Assembly (NCBI RefSeq): GCF_030063445.1
Contig: NZ_JASITD010000002.1
Coordinates: forward strand, 223,291-287,290
Reading direction: 5' to 3'
DNA length: 64,000 nucleotides
Origin: Hymenobacter sp. H14-R3
Lineage (GTDB): Bacteria; Bacteroidota; Bacteroidia; Cytophagales; Hymenobacteraceae
Program-made: the position numbers and the translations under genes
Notes under the pieces: model-generated
What the model was told of the DNA's origin: nothing
Database searches by the model: none
Seen by the model: the letters and a program-made list of their open reading frames with translations, nothing else
In this document: positions 53,001 to 61,194 of the stretch, in pieces
Position numbering within the stretch: the first letter of the stretch is position 1
Layout: every line of letters begins with the position of its first letter

Positions 53001-53939
53001 TTAAGCCCGGGCTTTCAGGAATACAAAATTATCAGAATCAATACCTTGTGCCAGCAAATAGGCATCTACGTTGGGGCAGGCAATGGGCAAGCCTTCGGAG
53101 CTGATGCGGTGGGCCTGGTAGCCCAGGTCGGCCAGCAAGGCAGCCGCTTGCCGATGCTCGGTGTTGTGGCGCTTGGGCTCCAGGTACTCCAGCACTACCG
53201 CGGGCGCGGCGCGGCGCAAGAGCTCAGCAGCGCCTTTAATCACCTTAAACTCAGCCCCTTCCACATCAATTTTGATAATGGCGGGCGGGCAGACCGCCGC
53301 GGCAAAGACGCTGTCGAGGGTGGTGGCTGCTACTTCAATCTTAACCGGCCGGTCGTTCTTAAACCATTTTTCTTCTGCGAACTGACTTACATCCAATGAG
53401 TTGAATTCATTGTAGTGCACCGGAAACTCGTAGAAGGACAGCCGCTCCTGCGTGTCTGATATGGCGCAGTGGTGCGCCGCCACAGTGGGCACCGCTGCCA
53501 CATTGGCCGCCAGCACGGCGTAGGTAGCGGTTGAGGCCTCGAAGGCCACTACTTGGCCCGCCGCGCCTACCAGCTGGGCCGCCAGCAGCGAAAAGTAGCC
53601 AAAGTGCGCCCCTACGTCGGCAAAAACGGCTCCTGGCGTGAGGTGCTGAATCAGAAACCGGGCCAGCCGGATTTCCGAATCGTGCGATTTGCCACCCGTC
53701 AGGTAAATATCGGTGCTGGCGGGCAGCACCACCGTCATGGGCATGTTGAAGAAGGTGAGAGCCTGGCGGGCCACGCCTTTTTTGGTGCGCCGGTAGCGCA
53801 GCAACCGAAACCCAAGGGCATAGATATAACGCCCCCGAAGGCGGAGCAAGCGCCCAATCTTAGGCAGTGCTGCCAGCTTCTCAACGCGGCGGAGCCGCTG
53901 CAGCAAGTCGCTGGTAAGCAAAGAGGAATGAGGTAACAT
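53001..53939 (-). CDS. FkbM-family SAM-dependent methyltransferase
   Basis: A 312-residue protein starting at ATG 53939, three bases after the stop of the flippase gene, so likely co-transcribed. The SAM-binding motif I is VFADVGAHFGYFSLLAAQLV (about 109-128), followed by VVAFEASTATYAVLAANVA (motif II). DVEGAEFKVIKGAAELLR (about 225-242) is the FkbM signature. The first 85 residues are a basic, helical N-terminus. FkbM proteins O-methylate sugars or polyketides; here the neighbouring flippase, Wzz and ligase genes favour a sugar of the surface polysaccharide. Confidence 0.92.
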   Translation of the reverse strand: MLPHSSLLTSDLLQRLRRVEKLAALPKIGRLLRLRGRYIYALGFRLLRYRRTKKGVARQALTFFNMPMTVVLPASTDIYLTGGKSHDSEIRLARFLIQHLTPGAVFADVGAHFGYFSLLAAQLVGAAGQVVAFEASTATYAVLAANVAAVPTVAAHHCAISDTQERLSFYEFPVHYNEFNSLDVSQFAEEKWFKNDRPVKIEVAATTLDSVFAAAVCPPAIIKIDVEGAEFKVIKGAAELLRRAAPAVVLEYLEPKRHNTEHRQAAALLADLGYQAHRISSEGLPIACPNVDAYLLAQGIDSDNFVFLKARA

Positions 53940-53942
53940 AAA

Positions 53943-55439
53943 CTACGTAAGAGGTCCGCTCTCAGCGGCCGGGGCTGGTGCTGAAGGCCGGAAAAACGCT
54001 CTGATTTCGGCCAGCGGCACCAGCCCCAGCCCCAGGCTAATGGCTACAAACCAGCCGGCCGCCAGGGCGCTTTCGGCCAGCCAAGGTAGCACCAACAAGT
54101 GCTGCAAGCCGTACCAGCCGGCGCACAGCAGCCCAAAAGCCAGCCCCAGCCGCCCCAGCAGCGGCCACGGCACGGCTACCTGCGCCCGGTGGTGCACCAG
54201 CCACACGCCCCCCCCCGCCACCAGCGTGGCACACAGCAGGGTGTTGGCGGCGGCGGCCACGGCCCCGTAGTGGGGAAGCAGCCACAGATTCAGCCCCACG
54301 TTCAGCGCCAGGCTAAAGGCTATCAGGCGGCTCACAATCTGCACGTAGTGCGTGCTGTTGAGCAGGGTGCTGTAGATGACAAAGAAGGACTGCACCAACA
54401 CATTGATAAACAGAATTTTGAGGCAGAGCGTCATGCGGGCCACCTCAGCGGCGGTGCTGTGCGTGAACTGCCAGAACAGCAGCTCGCCCCGAAACAGCAC
54501 AAACGCGCAGGCCAGCAGCATGGGCAGCGTTACGATGCGCTGCCCAAACCAGAGCAGGGCCTGCTGCTCGCCCCGGTTGTGCAGGGCGGCCGCAAACCGG
54601 GCAAAAAACAGCGGCATCAGGGTCCAAACGTACATGAGTACGGCATCGACCCAGCGGTAGGCGCCCGCGTAGTAGCTGGCCTCGGTGGGCGAGGCCAGCC
54701 GTTCGAGCATCACCATATCAATGCGCTCGTTGGCCCCGTAGAGCAGCGTTATCAGGGCAAAAGGCAGGGCGTCGCGCAGTACGCCGCGGGCGTGGCCCCA
54801 GTGCCAGTGGTAGCGCACCCGCCCATACAGGCGGGTCATAAGGCCATAGAGTAGCATTGCCGTGAAGGCCGCTGCCGCCAGGCGGGCCCCCACGTACACG
54901 TTCAGCGTGAGGCCCACCGGCAGCAGCGCCAGCACCAACACGAGCAGCAGCGCTTTTTCGAGCACCGAGAGCAGCGCATCGGTGTTGAAGCGCTGGTTGG
55001 CTTGCAGCGTACCCCGCAAAAACTGCCCATACTGGGTGAGCAGTAGCCCCGCCCCCACCGCGGCCAACAGCCCCAGCTGGCTGCCCCGGTAGCCCAGCAA
55101 CCCGCCAAGGGCCAGCAGCAGTAGCAGCGCCACGCCATTGAGCAGCCCCCGCAGGGGCAGAATAACCGGGAAATGCGTGCTCAGGTAGGTAGGCTCGGCG
55201 GCAATGCGCTTCACGGTGTAGTGCGTGAGGCCCACATCGGAGAGGGTAGCCAGTATCATTGTCAGCGACGAAAGGGCCGTGAAGGTGCCGTAGGCCACGT
55301 GCCCAATTTGGTTTTGCACGAGGCTCTCGACCACTACCCAGCCGGGTTTCACAAGCAGGTTAACCCCAATTGCCAGGCTGATATTTCCAAAAAACCGTTT
55401 GATATAGTAGCGAATAAAAGACCGAATAAAAGACCGCAA
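53943..55439 (-). CDS. Polysaccharide flippase (Wzx/MATE-type)
   Basis: A 498-residue membrane protein with about 12-14 segments. The only in-frame start upstream of the first segment is TTG 55439; an in-frame TAA lies five codons further upstream. The first residues RSFIRSFIRYYIKRFFGN are basic and contain a 12-base tandem duplication (RSFI RSFI). ISLAIGVNLLVKPGWVVVES and TFTALSSLTMILATLSDVGL begin the bundle, typical of Wzx-type oligosaccharide flippases. It would move undecaprenyl-linked units across the inner membrane. The FkbM gene follows three bases after its stop. Confidence 0.9.
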   Translation of the reverse strand: MRSFIRSFIRYYIKRFFGNISLAIGVNLLVKPGWVVVESLVQNQIGHVAYGTFTALSSLTMILATLSDVGLTHYTVKRIAAEPTYLSTHFPVILPLRGLLNGVALLLLLALGGLLGYRGSQLGLLAAVGAGLLLTQYGQFLRGTLQANQRFNTDALLSVLEKALLLVLVLALLPVGLTLNVYVGARLAAAAFTAMLLYGLMTRLYGRVRYHWHWGHARGVLRDALPFALITLLYGANERIDMVMLERLASPTEASYYAGAYRWVDAVLMYVWTLMPLFFARFAAALHNRGEQQALLWFGQRIVTLPMLLACAFVLFRGELLFWQFTHSTAAEVARMTLCLKILFINVLVQSFFVIYSTLLNSTHYVQIVSRLIAFSLALNVGLNLWLLPHYGAVAAAANTLLCATLVAGGGVWLVHHRAQVAVPWPLLGRLGLAFGLLCAGWYGLQHLLVLPWLAESALAAGWFVAISLGLGLVPLAEIRAFFRPSAPAPAAESGPLT

Positions 55440-55570
55440 AGCTACTACGGGTAATTAGGCCAGGCGAGCGCTGGCAATTTTACTACCCCGGCCGGGCTGG
55501 CCGCTTCTTGGGCGGGCACAACGAGCCAGCCGGGCCCGGCATAGGGTACCAGCCAGGGCAGTTAGGCCAT

Positions 55571-55578
55571 TATCTTTG
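55571..55578 (+). promoter_or_regulatory. -7 box (TATCTTTG) before the Wzz-like gene
   Basis: An exact TAnnTTTG match, 49 bases before ATG 55628, in the divergent gap from the flippase gene. Confidence 0.45.
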
Positions 55579-55627
55579 CCAGAAGTGGCAAAGGGCTGCC
55601 TATGCCGCCGTTTTCTTTTTATAGTCT

Positions 55628-56707
55628 ATGTCCCCCGATTCGCGTCCTTCCTTTGCCATGGCTGGCCTGCTGGCCATTTTTCATCGCTGGAAATATCTTT
55701 TGGCCCTGGCCGTAGTGCTGTCTGCTGCGATAAGCATTCTGGTATCGTGGACTTTACCCAATATTTACAGCTCCACGGCTGTTTTCCTGCCTACTTCGCC
55801 CCAAAGCACTGACCCCGACCGCCTGGTGGAGGGCTCGAAGCTGGAAGTAGGGGCCCGCTCCGAGGACCTGGACCGGGTGATTACCGTGGGGCAGTCGCTG
55901 CCGCTGGCCGAGCTCATGATTCGCCGCTTCAACCTGTATGAGCACTACGACGCGGGCCAGCCCGGTACCGACGCGGCCGAGAATAGCGTGCTGCGCGAGT
56001 TTACTTCCAACCTGAGCATCGTGCACAATGAGCGCGACGCCATTGAGCTCACCTTTCAGGACCGCGATAAGAAGCTGGCCGCGGCCGTGGCCAACGCCAT
56101 GGTGGCCGCCATCGACTCGGTGAACCAGCAACTGACGCTGGAAAACCGACGCAACGTGTTGCAAATCTATCAGTTACGCTCTAATCAGCTGGGGGTTATC
56201 TACGAGACTACCCGCCGGCAGCTCCTTACTATGCGCCAGCGCTACGGGGTCTATTTCCGCACCGAAGAGCAGGGCCGATACCTCAGCAAGGAGATTATCG
56301 AAACCGAAAAGGAGCTGCGCCTGGCCGAGGGCGGCGGGCCCGGCAACGCGGCGGGCCTGCGCCGGGCGCTCAATGGCCTCACCAAGGCCGATGGAGGCAA
56401 CCCCATCAACCTGGAGGGCTGGAACAAAGGCGTGGACTCCGTAACGCTGCTAAGCCTGCGCATTACGGACCTGCAAACCCGGCTGATAGCCGCGCAGGGC
56501 TCGTTTGAGCAGGCCGAAACGTCGCTGCGCAGCCGGGTATCGTCGCTGTACCTGGTGCAGAAGGCGTACCCCGCCACCCGCAAGAGCAAGCCCTTCCGCA
56601 CGGTTATCGTGCTGGGTTCGGTGCTGCTCACGCTGGCCCTTTCCGTGTTCATCATCCTGCTGCTAGAGTTGTACCGCCGCCGCCCGTCCACGCCAATTAG
56701 CAATTAA
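55628..56707 (+). CDS. Wzz-like polysaccharide chain-length/co-polymerase protein
   Basis: A 359-residue inner-membrane protein with the classical Wzz layout: a first segment (about 22-43, WKYLLALAVVLSAAISILVS), a long periplasmic coiled-coil domain, and a second segment near the C-terminus (about 322-348, TVIVLGSVLLTLALSVFIIL). The periplasmic part has TQSTDPDR-like and DRDKKLAAAVANAMVAAIDS sequences; the second segment is preceded by a Pro/Lys-rich KAYPATRKSKPFRT, similar to the PxxP region of Wzz. There is no kinase domain. It is divergent from the flippase and precedes the ligase. Confidence 0.9.
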   Translation: MSPDSRPSFAMAGLLAIFHRWKYLLALAVVLSAAISILVSWTLPNIYSSTAVFLPTSPQSTDPDRLVEGSKLEVGARSEDLDRVITVGQSLPLAELMIRRFNLYEHYDAGQPGTDAAENSVLREFTSNLSIVHNERDAIELTFQDRDKKLAAAVANAMVAAIDSVNQQLTLENRRNVLQIYQLRSNQLGVIYETTRRQLLTMRQRYGVYFRTEEQGRYLSKEIIETEKELRLAEGGGPGNAAGLRRALNGLTKADGGNPINLEGWNKGVDSVTLLSLRITDLQTRLIAAQGSFEQAETSLRSRVSSLYLVQKAYPATRKSKPFRTVIVLGSVLLTLALSVFIILLLELYRRRPSTPISN

Positions 56708-56712
56708 TGAAG

Positions 56713-56783
56713 TACCAGGCAGCCCGTAGCAGGTAGCAGGCAGTATTCGCTACTGCTTGGTACCTGCTACGGGCTGCCTGGTA
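56713..56783. repeat. Perfect 23-bp inverted repeat
   Basis: TACCAGGCAGCCCGTAGCAG plus three bases at 56713-56735 pairs without mismatch with 56761-56783 around a 25-base loop. It begins five bases after the stop of the Wzz-like gene and ends 25 bases before the ligase ATG, so it lies between two genes on the same strand and may uncouple them. Confidence 0.85.
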
Positions 56784-56808
56784 ATCAGTACCTATTACTT
56801 GATTTGCC

Positions 56809-58305
56809 ATGCACCAGTTATTGCTCCGCCTGCGGCCCGTCGATGCTAGCCAGCGGTTGTTTTTGGCTTTTCTGGGGCTGCTCCTGCTGGGCGGGCTGCT
56901 GGCTGGGCTGCTGAGGGAGCCGCTGCTGCTGGTGCCGGCCCTGGCGCTGCTGGCCGTGGTGCTGGCGGCCACGCGCTGGCAGTGGCTCTACTACGGCTTG
57001 TTTCTGACGCTGCCTTTCACGCGCGAAATCGGCCTGCCGGGCGGCTTTAGCATGGATGTGCCTTCCGAGCCGCTCATGCTGGCGCTGCTGGGCTGCGTGC
57101 CCTTGGCGCTGCTGCTGGCCCCGGGTGGGCTGGGCCAGTTGGCCCGCCGCGAGTGGCGGCACCCGCTACTGCTACTGCCCTTGCTTATGCTGGCCTGGTC
57201 GATGCTTGACACGGTATTTTCGACCAACCTGCTGAAATCGTGTAAATACCTGCTGGCCAAGTGCTGGTACCTGATACCGTTTTTGCTGGGCACGCTCCTG
57301 CTGGTGCGGCGCCCCGCCGATTTTTGGCGGGTAATGGGTATTTACGCGGCGGCCACTGCGGTAAGCTTGTTGTGGGTGTTGCCACGCCACGCCAGCGTGG
57401 GATTCAGCTTTGCCAAGGTAAACTGGGCCATTCAGCCATTTTACCGCAACCACGTTACCTACGCTACGGTGCTGGCGCTGCTGCTGCCGCTGGTGGGCGG
57501 GCTGGCGGCGCAGGCGGCCACGCGCACCCAGCGGCGGCTGTGGCTGGGGGTGGGCACCATCCTGCTATTTGGCCTGCTTACTTCCTACACGCGCGCCTCG
57601 TGGCTGTCGTTGCCGGTGGCAGCCGTTTTTTATTGGGTAATGCGCTTGCGCCTCACGCGCATAGCTTTGGTAATAGTAGGGCTGGGCATGATGGGCTCGG
57701 CGGTGTACTTTGTGAGTGGCGAGAACTTCATGCGGTTTCGGCCCGACTATGAGAAGACTATCTGGCACGGCGGCGACTTCTCGGCGCACCTGGCCTCCAC
57801 CTATAAGTTTCAGGACGTATCGGGCATGGAGCGGGTGTACCGCTGGGTGGCGGCTATTGGCATGATAGCCGACAAGCCCATTACCGGCAGCGGCCCCGCC
57901 ACCTTTTACCCTGAGTACAAGCGCTATACGGTAACCAGCTTCCGCACCTACGTGAGCGATAACCGCGAGCACTCCACGGCCCACAACTACTTTATATTGC
58001 TCACGGCTGAGCAGGGTTTTCCTGGCTTGCTGCTATTTTGTGCCTTGGTAGCCACGGCCTTGCTCACGGCCGAGCGGCTCTACCACGCGAGCCGACACCG
58101 GCCCGAAGTGCACGGGGTAGTGCTCGTGGCTTCGCTATCCTTTGCCATCATTCTCTTCCACTTGTTTCTCAACGAGCTGATTGAGGTTGACAAAATCGGT
58201 TCCGTTTTTTTCCTGTCATTAGCTGTACTTATTCGGTGCGGCACCTGGCTGGAGGGAGGTACTGAGGTGAAGAAATCAGGAAGTGAGGAGGTAATGGGGC
58301 GATGA
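56809..58305 (+). CDS. O-antigen ligase family membrane protein
   Basis: A 498-residue protein with about 12 segments. Near residue 262 is SYTRASWLSLPVAAVFYWVM, the Wzy_C region found in O-antigen ligases and related polymerases, followed by a large periplasmic loop (about 310-395) ending DNREHSTAHNYFILLTAEQG. The His in TAHNYF corresponds to the catalytic His of the WaaL class. Ligases join undecaprenyl-linked polysaccharide to lipid A-core or other acceptors; family members may also be polymerases. The last 12 residues (EVKKSGSEEVMGR) come from a repeat-like sequence rather than conserved protein. Confidence 0.9.
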   Translation: MHQLLLRLRPVDASQRLFLAFLGLLLLGGLLAGLLREPLLLVPALALLAVVLAATRWQWLYYGLFLTLPFTREIGLPGGFSMDVPSEPLMLALLGCVPLALLLAPGGLGQLARREWRHPLLLLPLLMLAWSMLDTVFSTNLLKSCKYLLAKCWYLIPFLLGTLLLVRRPADFWRVMGIYAAATAVSLLWVLPRHASVGFSFAKVNWAIQPFYRNHVTYATVLALLLPLVGGLAAQAATRTQRRLWLGVGTILLFGLLTSYTRASWLSLPVAAVFYWVMRLRLTRIALVIVGLGMMGSAVYFVSGENFMRFRPDYEKTIWHGGDFSAHLASTYKFQDVSGMERVYRWVAAIGMIADKPITGSGPATFYPEYKRYTVTSFRTYVSDNREHSTAHNYFILLTAEQGFPGLLLFCALVATALLTAERLYHASRHRPEVHGVVLVASLSFAIILFHLFLNELIEVDKIGSVFFLSLAVLIRCGTWLEGGTEVKKSGSEEVMGR

Positions 58306-58340
58306 TGTTCTTTTTACCCCCTCACCCCCTCATTTCACCC
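58265..58340. repeat. Imperfect inverted repeat spanning two converging gene ends
   Basis: GAGGTGAAGAAATCAGGAAG (from 58264) and the minus strand of 58313-58338 share about 21 of 26 positions with a three-base gap. The left arm encodes the last residues of the ligase and the right arm ends inside the last codons and stop (58332-58330) of the phosphatase. Confidence 0.6.
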
Positions 58341-59580
58341 GTAGGCTCAACATCGTTACGTCGTCGGCGAAGCGGTCGCCGGTCGCGTTGAAGCGCTGGA
58401 TATCGTGCAGCATTTCCTCGTGCAGGCGCGGCAGCGGCAGGTAGCGGTTGTGGGTGAGCGCGCGCAGCACGCCTTCCTCCCCAAACTCTTCCTGCTGACT
58501 ATCAAATACTTCGGTGAGGCCGTCGGTGTAGGCGAATAGCAGCGAGTGGGGCGGCATGGCAGCCAGGCCCACCTTAAAGCGGGGCAGGTCGGGCATGATG
58601 CCCAGCATCACGGTGCCGTCGTGCAAGGGCTGGGGCGGGCCCACGTCGGGCAGCAGCAGTGGGTCGTTGTGGCCGGCGTTCACGTATTCCAGCACCTGGG
58701 TGCGGCGGTCATGAATGGCCAGAAAAGCGGTGATAAATTTCTCGCCGCCCGAGTTACGAAAGATGAGGTGGTTGAGCTCGTGCACGCAGGTCATGAGGTC
58801 CACGTTCTGGCGCAGCAGCGTGCGCAGGCCCGCTTGGAAGTTGGACATCAGCAGCGAGGCGGGCACGCCCTTGCCGCTCACGTCGGCCACGCAGATGAGC
58901 AGCCGGTGCTGGTCAATTTCCACCACGTCGTAGTAGTCGCCGCCTATCTCGGTGTGGGGCTGGTAGGTGGCGTGCAGGGCGTAGTAGGCATTGTTGGGCA
59001 GGTGCTGCGGAAACAACAATTGCTGCACCTGCTGGGCAATCTCGATTTCGCGGCGCACGGTGGCCTCGGCCACGAGTAGGGTTTCGCGCTGACGGGCCAA
59101 GCGCAGGTTGGCCACCGCCCCAAGCAAAATATTACTCAGCGTTTCGAGAAACGAAAGTGCCTCACTACTAGCATATTCGCCATGCAGCGTACCTATAAAG
59201 ACCAGGGCCTGCACCATGTCTTGCTGGCGCACGGGCACCAGCAGCTCAAAGTTGTGCCAAGCGTGGCCCAAACCCAGCTCCTGCACGGCGCACGAGGGGC
59301 CGGGGCACCAGTGGCCCACCTCGGCAGGCATAAAGTGGGAATCGGCGGGCAGGTCGGTGCCGAAATTTACCTTCAGCCGGTAGGCACCCTCATCGAGCAC
59401 ATACAGCGCCACGCGGCGCACCCCCAGCTGCCCAATGAGCGTGAATTGGTAAATCTTGTACAGGTCGGCCTCGGCCGAGTTGTGGGTGATGGCCTGCGTG
59501 ATTTCGAGCAGCGCCCCCAACTCGCGCTCCTTCAGAAAGAGGCGTTTTTCGAGGCCAACGAGGGCGGCGGTGTTAGGCAT
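58330..59580 (-). CDS. GAF-domain SpoIIE/PP2C-type serine phosphatase
   Basis: A 416-residue cytosolic protein; ATG 59580 begins MPNTAALVGLEKRLFLKERE, and an upstream start at 59649 is less likely. Residues about 20-170 form a GAF-like sensor (EITQAITHNSAEADLYKIYQ, then VRRVALYVLDEGAYRL). The phosphatase domain (about 195-416) has IGGDYYDVV, VADVSGKGVPASLLMSNFQ, VNAGHNDPLL and LFAYTDGLTEVFDSQ with the conserved Asp residues. Such RsbU/SpoIIE-like enzymes act on anti-sigma antagonists; no antagonist gene is adjacent. It converges with the ligase gene. Confidence 0.93.
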   Translation of the reverse strand: MPNTAALVGLEKRLFLKERELGALLEITQAITHNSAEADLYKIYQFTLIGQLGVRRVALYVLDEGAYRLKVNFGTDLPADSHFMPAEVGHWCPGPSCAVQELGLGHAWHNFELLVPVRQQDMVQALVFIGTLHGEYASSEALSFLETLSNILLGAVANLRLARQRETLLVAEATVRREIEIAQQVQQLLFPQHLPNNAYYALHATYQPHTEIGGDYYDVVEIDQHRLLICVADVSGKGVPASLLMSNFQAGLRTLLRQNVDLMTCVHELNHLIFRNSGGEKFITAFLAIHDRRTQVLEYVNAGHNDPLLLPDVGPPQPLHDGTVMLGIMPDLPRFKVGLAAMPPHSLLFAYTDGLTEVFDSQQEEFGEEGVLRALTHNRYLPLPRLHEEMLHDIQRFNATGDRFADDVTMLSLRVK

Positions 59581-59685
59581 GGGGCAGGTACGAAGGAGGC
59601 CCGCCGGCACTAAAGCCGGGCGGGCGCAGAAAAAGAGAAGGTGCCACAATGATACGCGCAGCCGCCCAACTGGCGGGCCACGTGC

Positions 59686-60768
59686 TTAAGTGAGCGAGGT
59701 TTTGGGGTCGAAGGCATCGCGCAGGCCGTTACCCAATACGTTGAAACTCAGCACCAACAAGCTAATGGCCAGGCCCGGCAGCGCCGTAAGCCACAGGCCA
59801 GCCTCGGTGCCCAGCAGGTCGTAGCCCTCCTTCACCATCAGGCCCCAGCTGGGGGCGGGCGGCTGCACGCCCAGGCCCAGGAAGCTGAGGCCCGCTTCGA
59901 GCAGGATAGCCGCCGCGAAGTTGCTGGTAGCCAGCACAATAACGGGCCCACGCAAGTTGGGCAGCAGGTGCACAAAAATGAGCCGGCTGGTGGGCAGCCC
60001 CAGCACCCGCCCGGCCTCAATAAACGTGGCCGAGCGCAGGCTCAGCACCTGCCCGCGCACCACCCGGGCCACATCGACCCACATGGTAAGGCCCACGGCT
60101 ACAAAGCTGACCCACACGCCTTTACTGTCCAGAGCCAGCGAAATGCCAATGACCAGCATAATACCCGGAATGCTCCACACCACCGTCATGAGGCCCAGCA
60201 GCAGGCTGTCAACCCAGCCGCCGAAGTAGCCCGCTACCGCCCCCACACTCACGCCCAGCACCAGCGAGATAAGCACCCCTACCAGCCCGATTCCCAGCGA
60301 GATGCGCGTACCCAGCAGCAACCGGCTCAGCTCGTCGCGCCCGGCTTTGTCGGTGCCCAGCCAGTACGTGCGAAGGAGTGAAGGAAGGAGTGGGTTTGCG
60401 CTGGTGGCTACCTCGTCTTTAAATTGGGGCGGGCGGCCGTGCAGCCACACTTGCAGCGCGTTGCCGGGGGCCGGCGCGTTGGCGTTGGGCACCTGCCGGA
60501 TGGTAGCCACGAAGCCCGGCGGCTGCTTTTGCAGCTGCACAAGGCCGTTGTTGGCATCGGGCGAGTTATCGGGCAGCACCCAGTAGCCGAGCAGCGCCAC
60601 CAGCGCGCACAGCCCGATAAACACCAGCCCGGCCACGGCGGGCCGGTTGGCCCACAGGCGCTGGCGCACGTAGTAGCCGGGCGTGCGCGCAGGCGGCGGC
60701 ACTACCACGGCGGTATCGGGGGCGGCGGGCAGGGTAGCGGGCGCGGTCGTACCCGGTTGGGCGGCCAC
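59686..60768 (-). CDS. Oligopeptide-type ABC transporter permease (DppC/OppC-like)
   Basis: A 360-residue inner-membrane protein starting at GTG 60768, two bases after the stop of the 85-residue gene upstream; translational coupling is likely. A short N-terminal segment (about 48-70) is followed by a periplasmic insertion that carries a repeat-like SANPLLPSLLRT, then the permease domain (YWLGTDKAGRDELSRLLLGT onward). The EAA loop EAGRVLGLPTSRLIFVHLLP (about 250-270) docks the ATPase. Five more segments complete the DppC/OppC fold. No binding protein, second permease or ATPase is adjacent in this window. Confidence 0.92.
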   Translation of the reverse strand: MAAQPGTTAPATLPAAPDTAVVVPPPARTPGYYVRQRLWANRPAVAGLVFIGLCALVALLGYWVLPDNSPDANNGLVQLQKQPPGFVATIRQVPNANAPAPGNALQVWLHGRPPQFKDEVATSANPLLPSLLRTYWLGTDKAGRDELSRLLLGTRISLGIGLVGVLISLVLGVSVGAVAGYFGGWVDSLLLGLMTVVWSIPGIMLVIGISLALDSKGVWVSFVAVGLTMWVDVARVVRGQVLSLRSATFIEAGRVLGLPTSRLIFVHLLPNLRGPVIVLATSNFAAAILLEAGLSFLGLGVQPPAPSWGLMVKEGYDLLGTEAGLWLTALPGLAISLLVLSFNVLGNGLRDAFDPKTSLT

Positions 60769-60770
60769 GG

Positions 60771-61028
60771 CTAGCGGGTGTTGTGTTGCAGCAGGCCTTC
60801 CTTGGAGGCCAGGTAGCTGGCATCCTGGCCCAGCGCGCCAAACGAGGTGGGCTCGTAGGCCAGCTCAGTGTCGGGGTCGGGCCAGTAGTAGCGCACTAGG
60901 CCACGCTCCAGCAGGCGGCTCAGCACGGGCAGCAGCTCGGCGGCGGGCTGGCCGGTTTTTTCGAGCAACACTTTAAAGGGAGTCACGAAATACAATTCGT
61001 CCAGCAAGTCAAATTCGGCGTCGGTCAT
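60771..61028 (-). CDS. Small protein coupled to an ABC permease
   Basis: An 85-residue protein starting at ATG 61028. It is acidic and helical (DAEFDLLDELYFVTPFKVLL, then ELLPVLSRLLERGLVRYYWP), and looks like a winged-helix-type or adaptor fold; TELAYEPTSFGALGQDASYL forms a C-terminal tail. No family name is known to me. Its stop lies two bases before the permease GTG. It may be a helper or regulator of the permease. Confidence 0.75.
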   Translation of the reverse strand: MTDAEFDLLDELYFVTPFKVLLEKTGQPAAELLPVLSRLLERGLVRYYWPDPDTELAYEPTSFGALGQDASYLASKEGLLQHNTR

Positions 61029-61059
61029 AGGGAGTAAAAGTAAGAACTGCTTCGTAGTA

Positions 61060-61188
61060 GTTTGTCATTGCGGGCGCAACGCGGTGGAGCTTGGCAATCT
61101 TTCCTTCACGCTGGGGTTAGTAATCAAATGCCGAGGACGACCAGGAAGGCTTGCCGCACTCCACTGCATTGCGCTCGCAATAACAAAC
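61060..61188. repeat. REP-type imperfect inverted repeat
   Basis: GTTTGTCATTGCGGGCGCAA (from 61060) is repeated inverted, ending at 61188, with about 38 of 46 positions matching. It sits between the minus-strand 85-residue gene (start 61028) and the glycosidase stop (61195). The same core is found inside the HupE-like gene at 36969-37019. Confidence 0.75.
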
Positions 61189-61194
61189 GATTTT

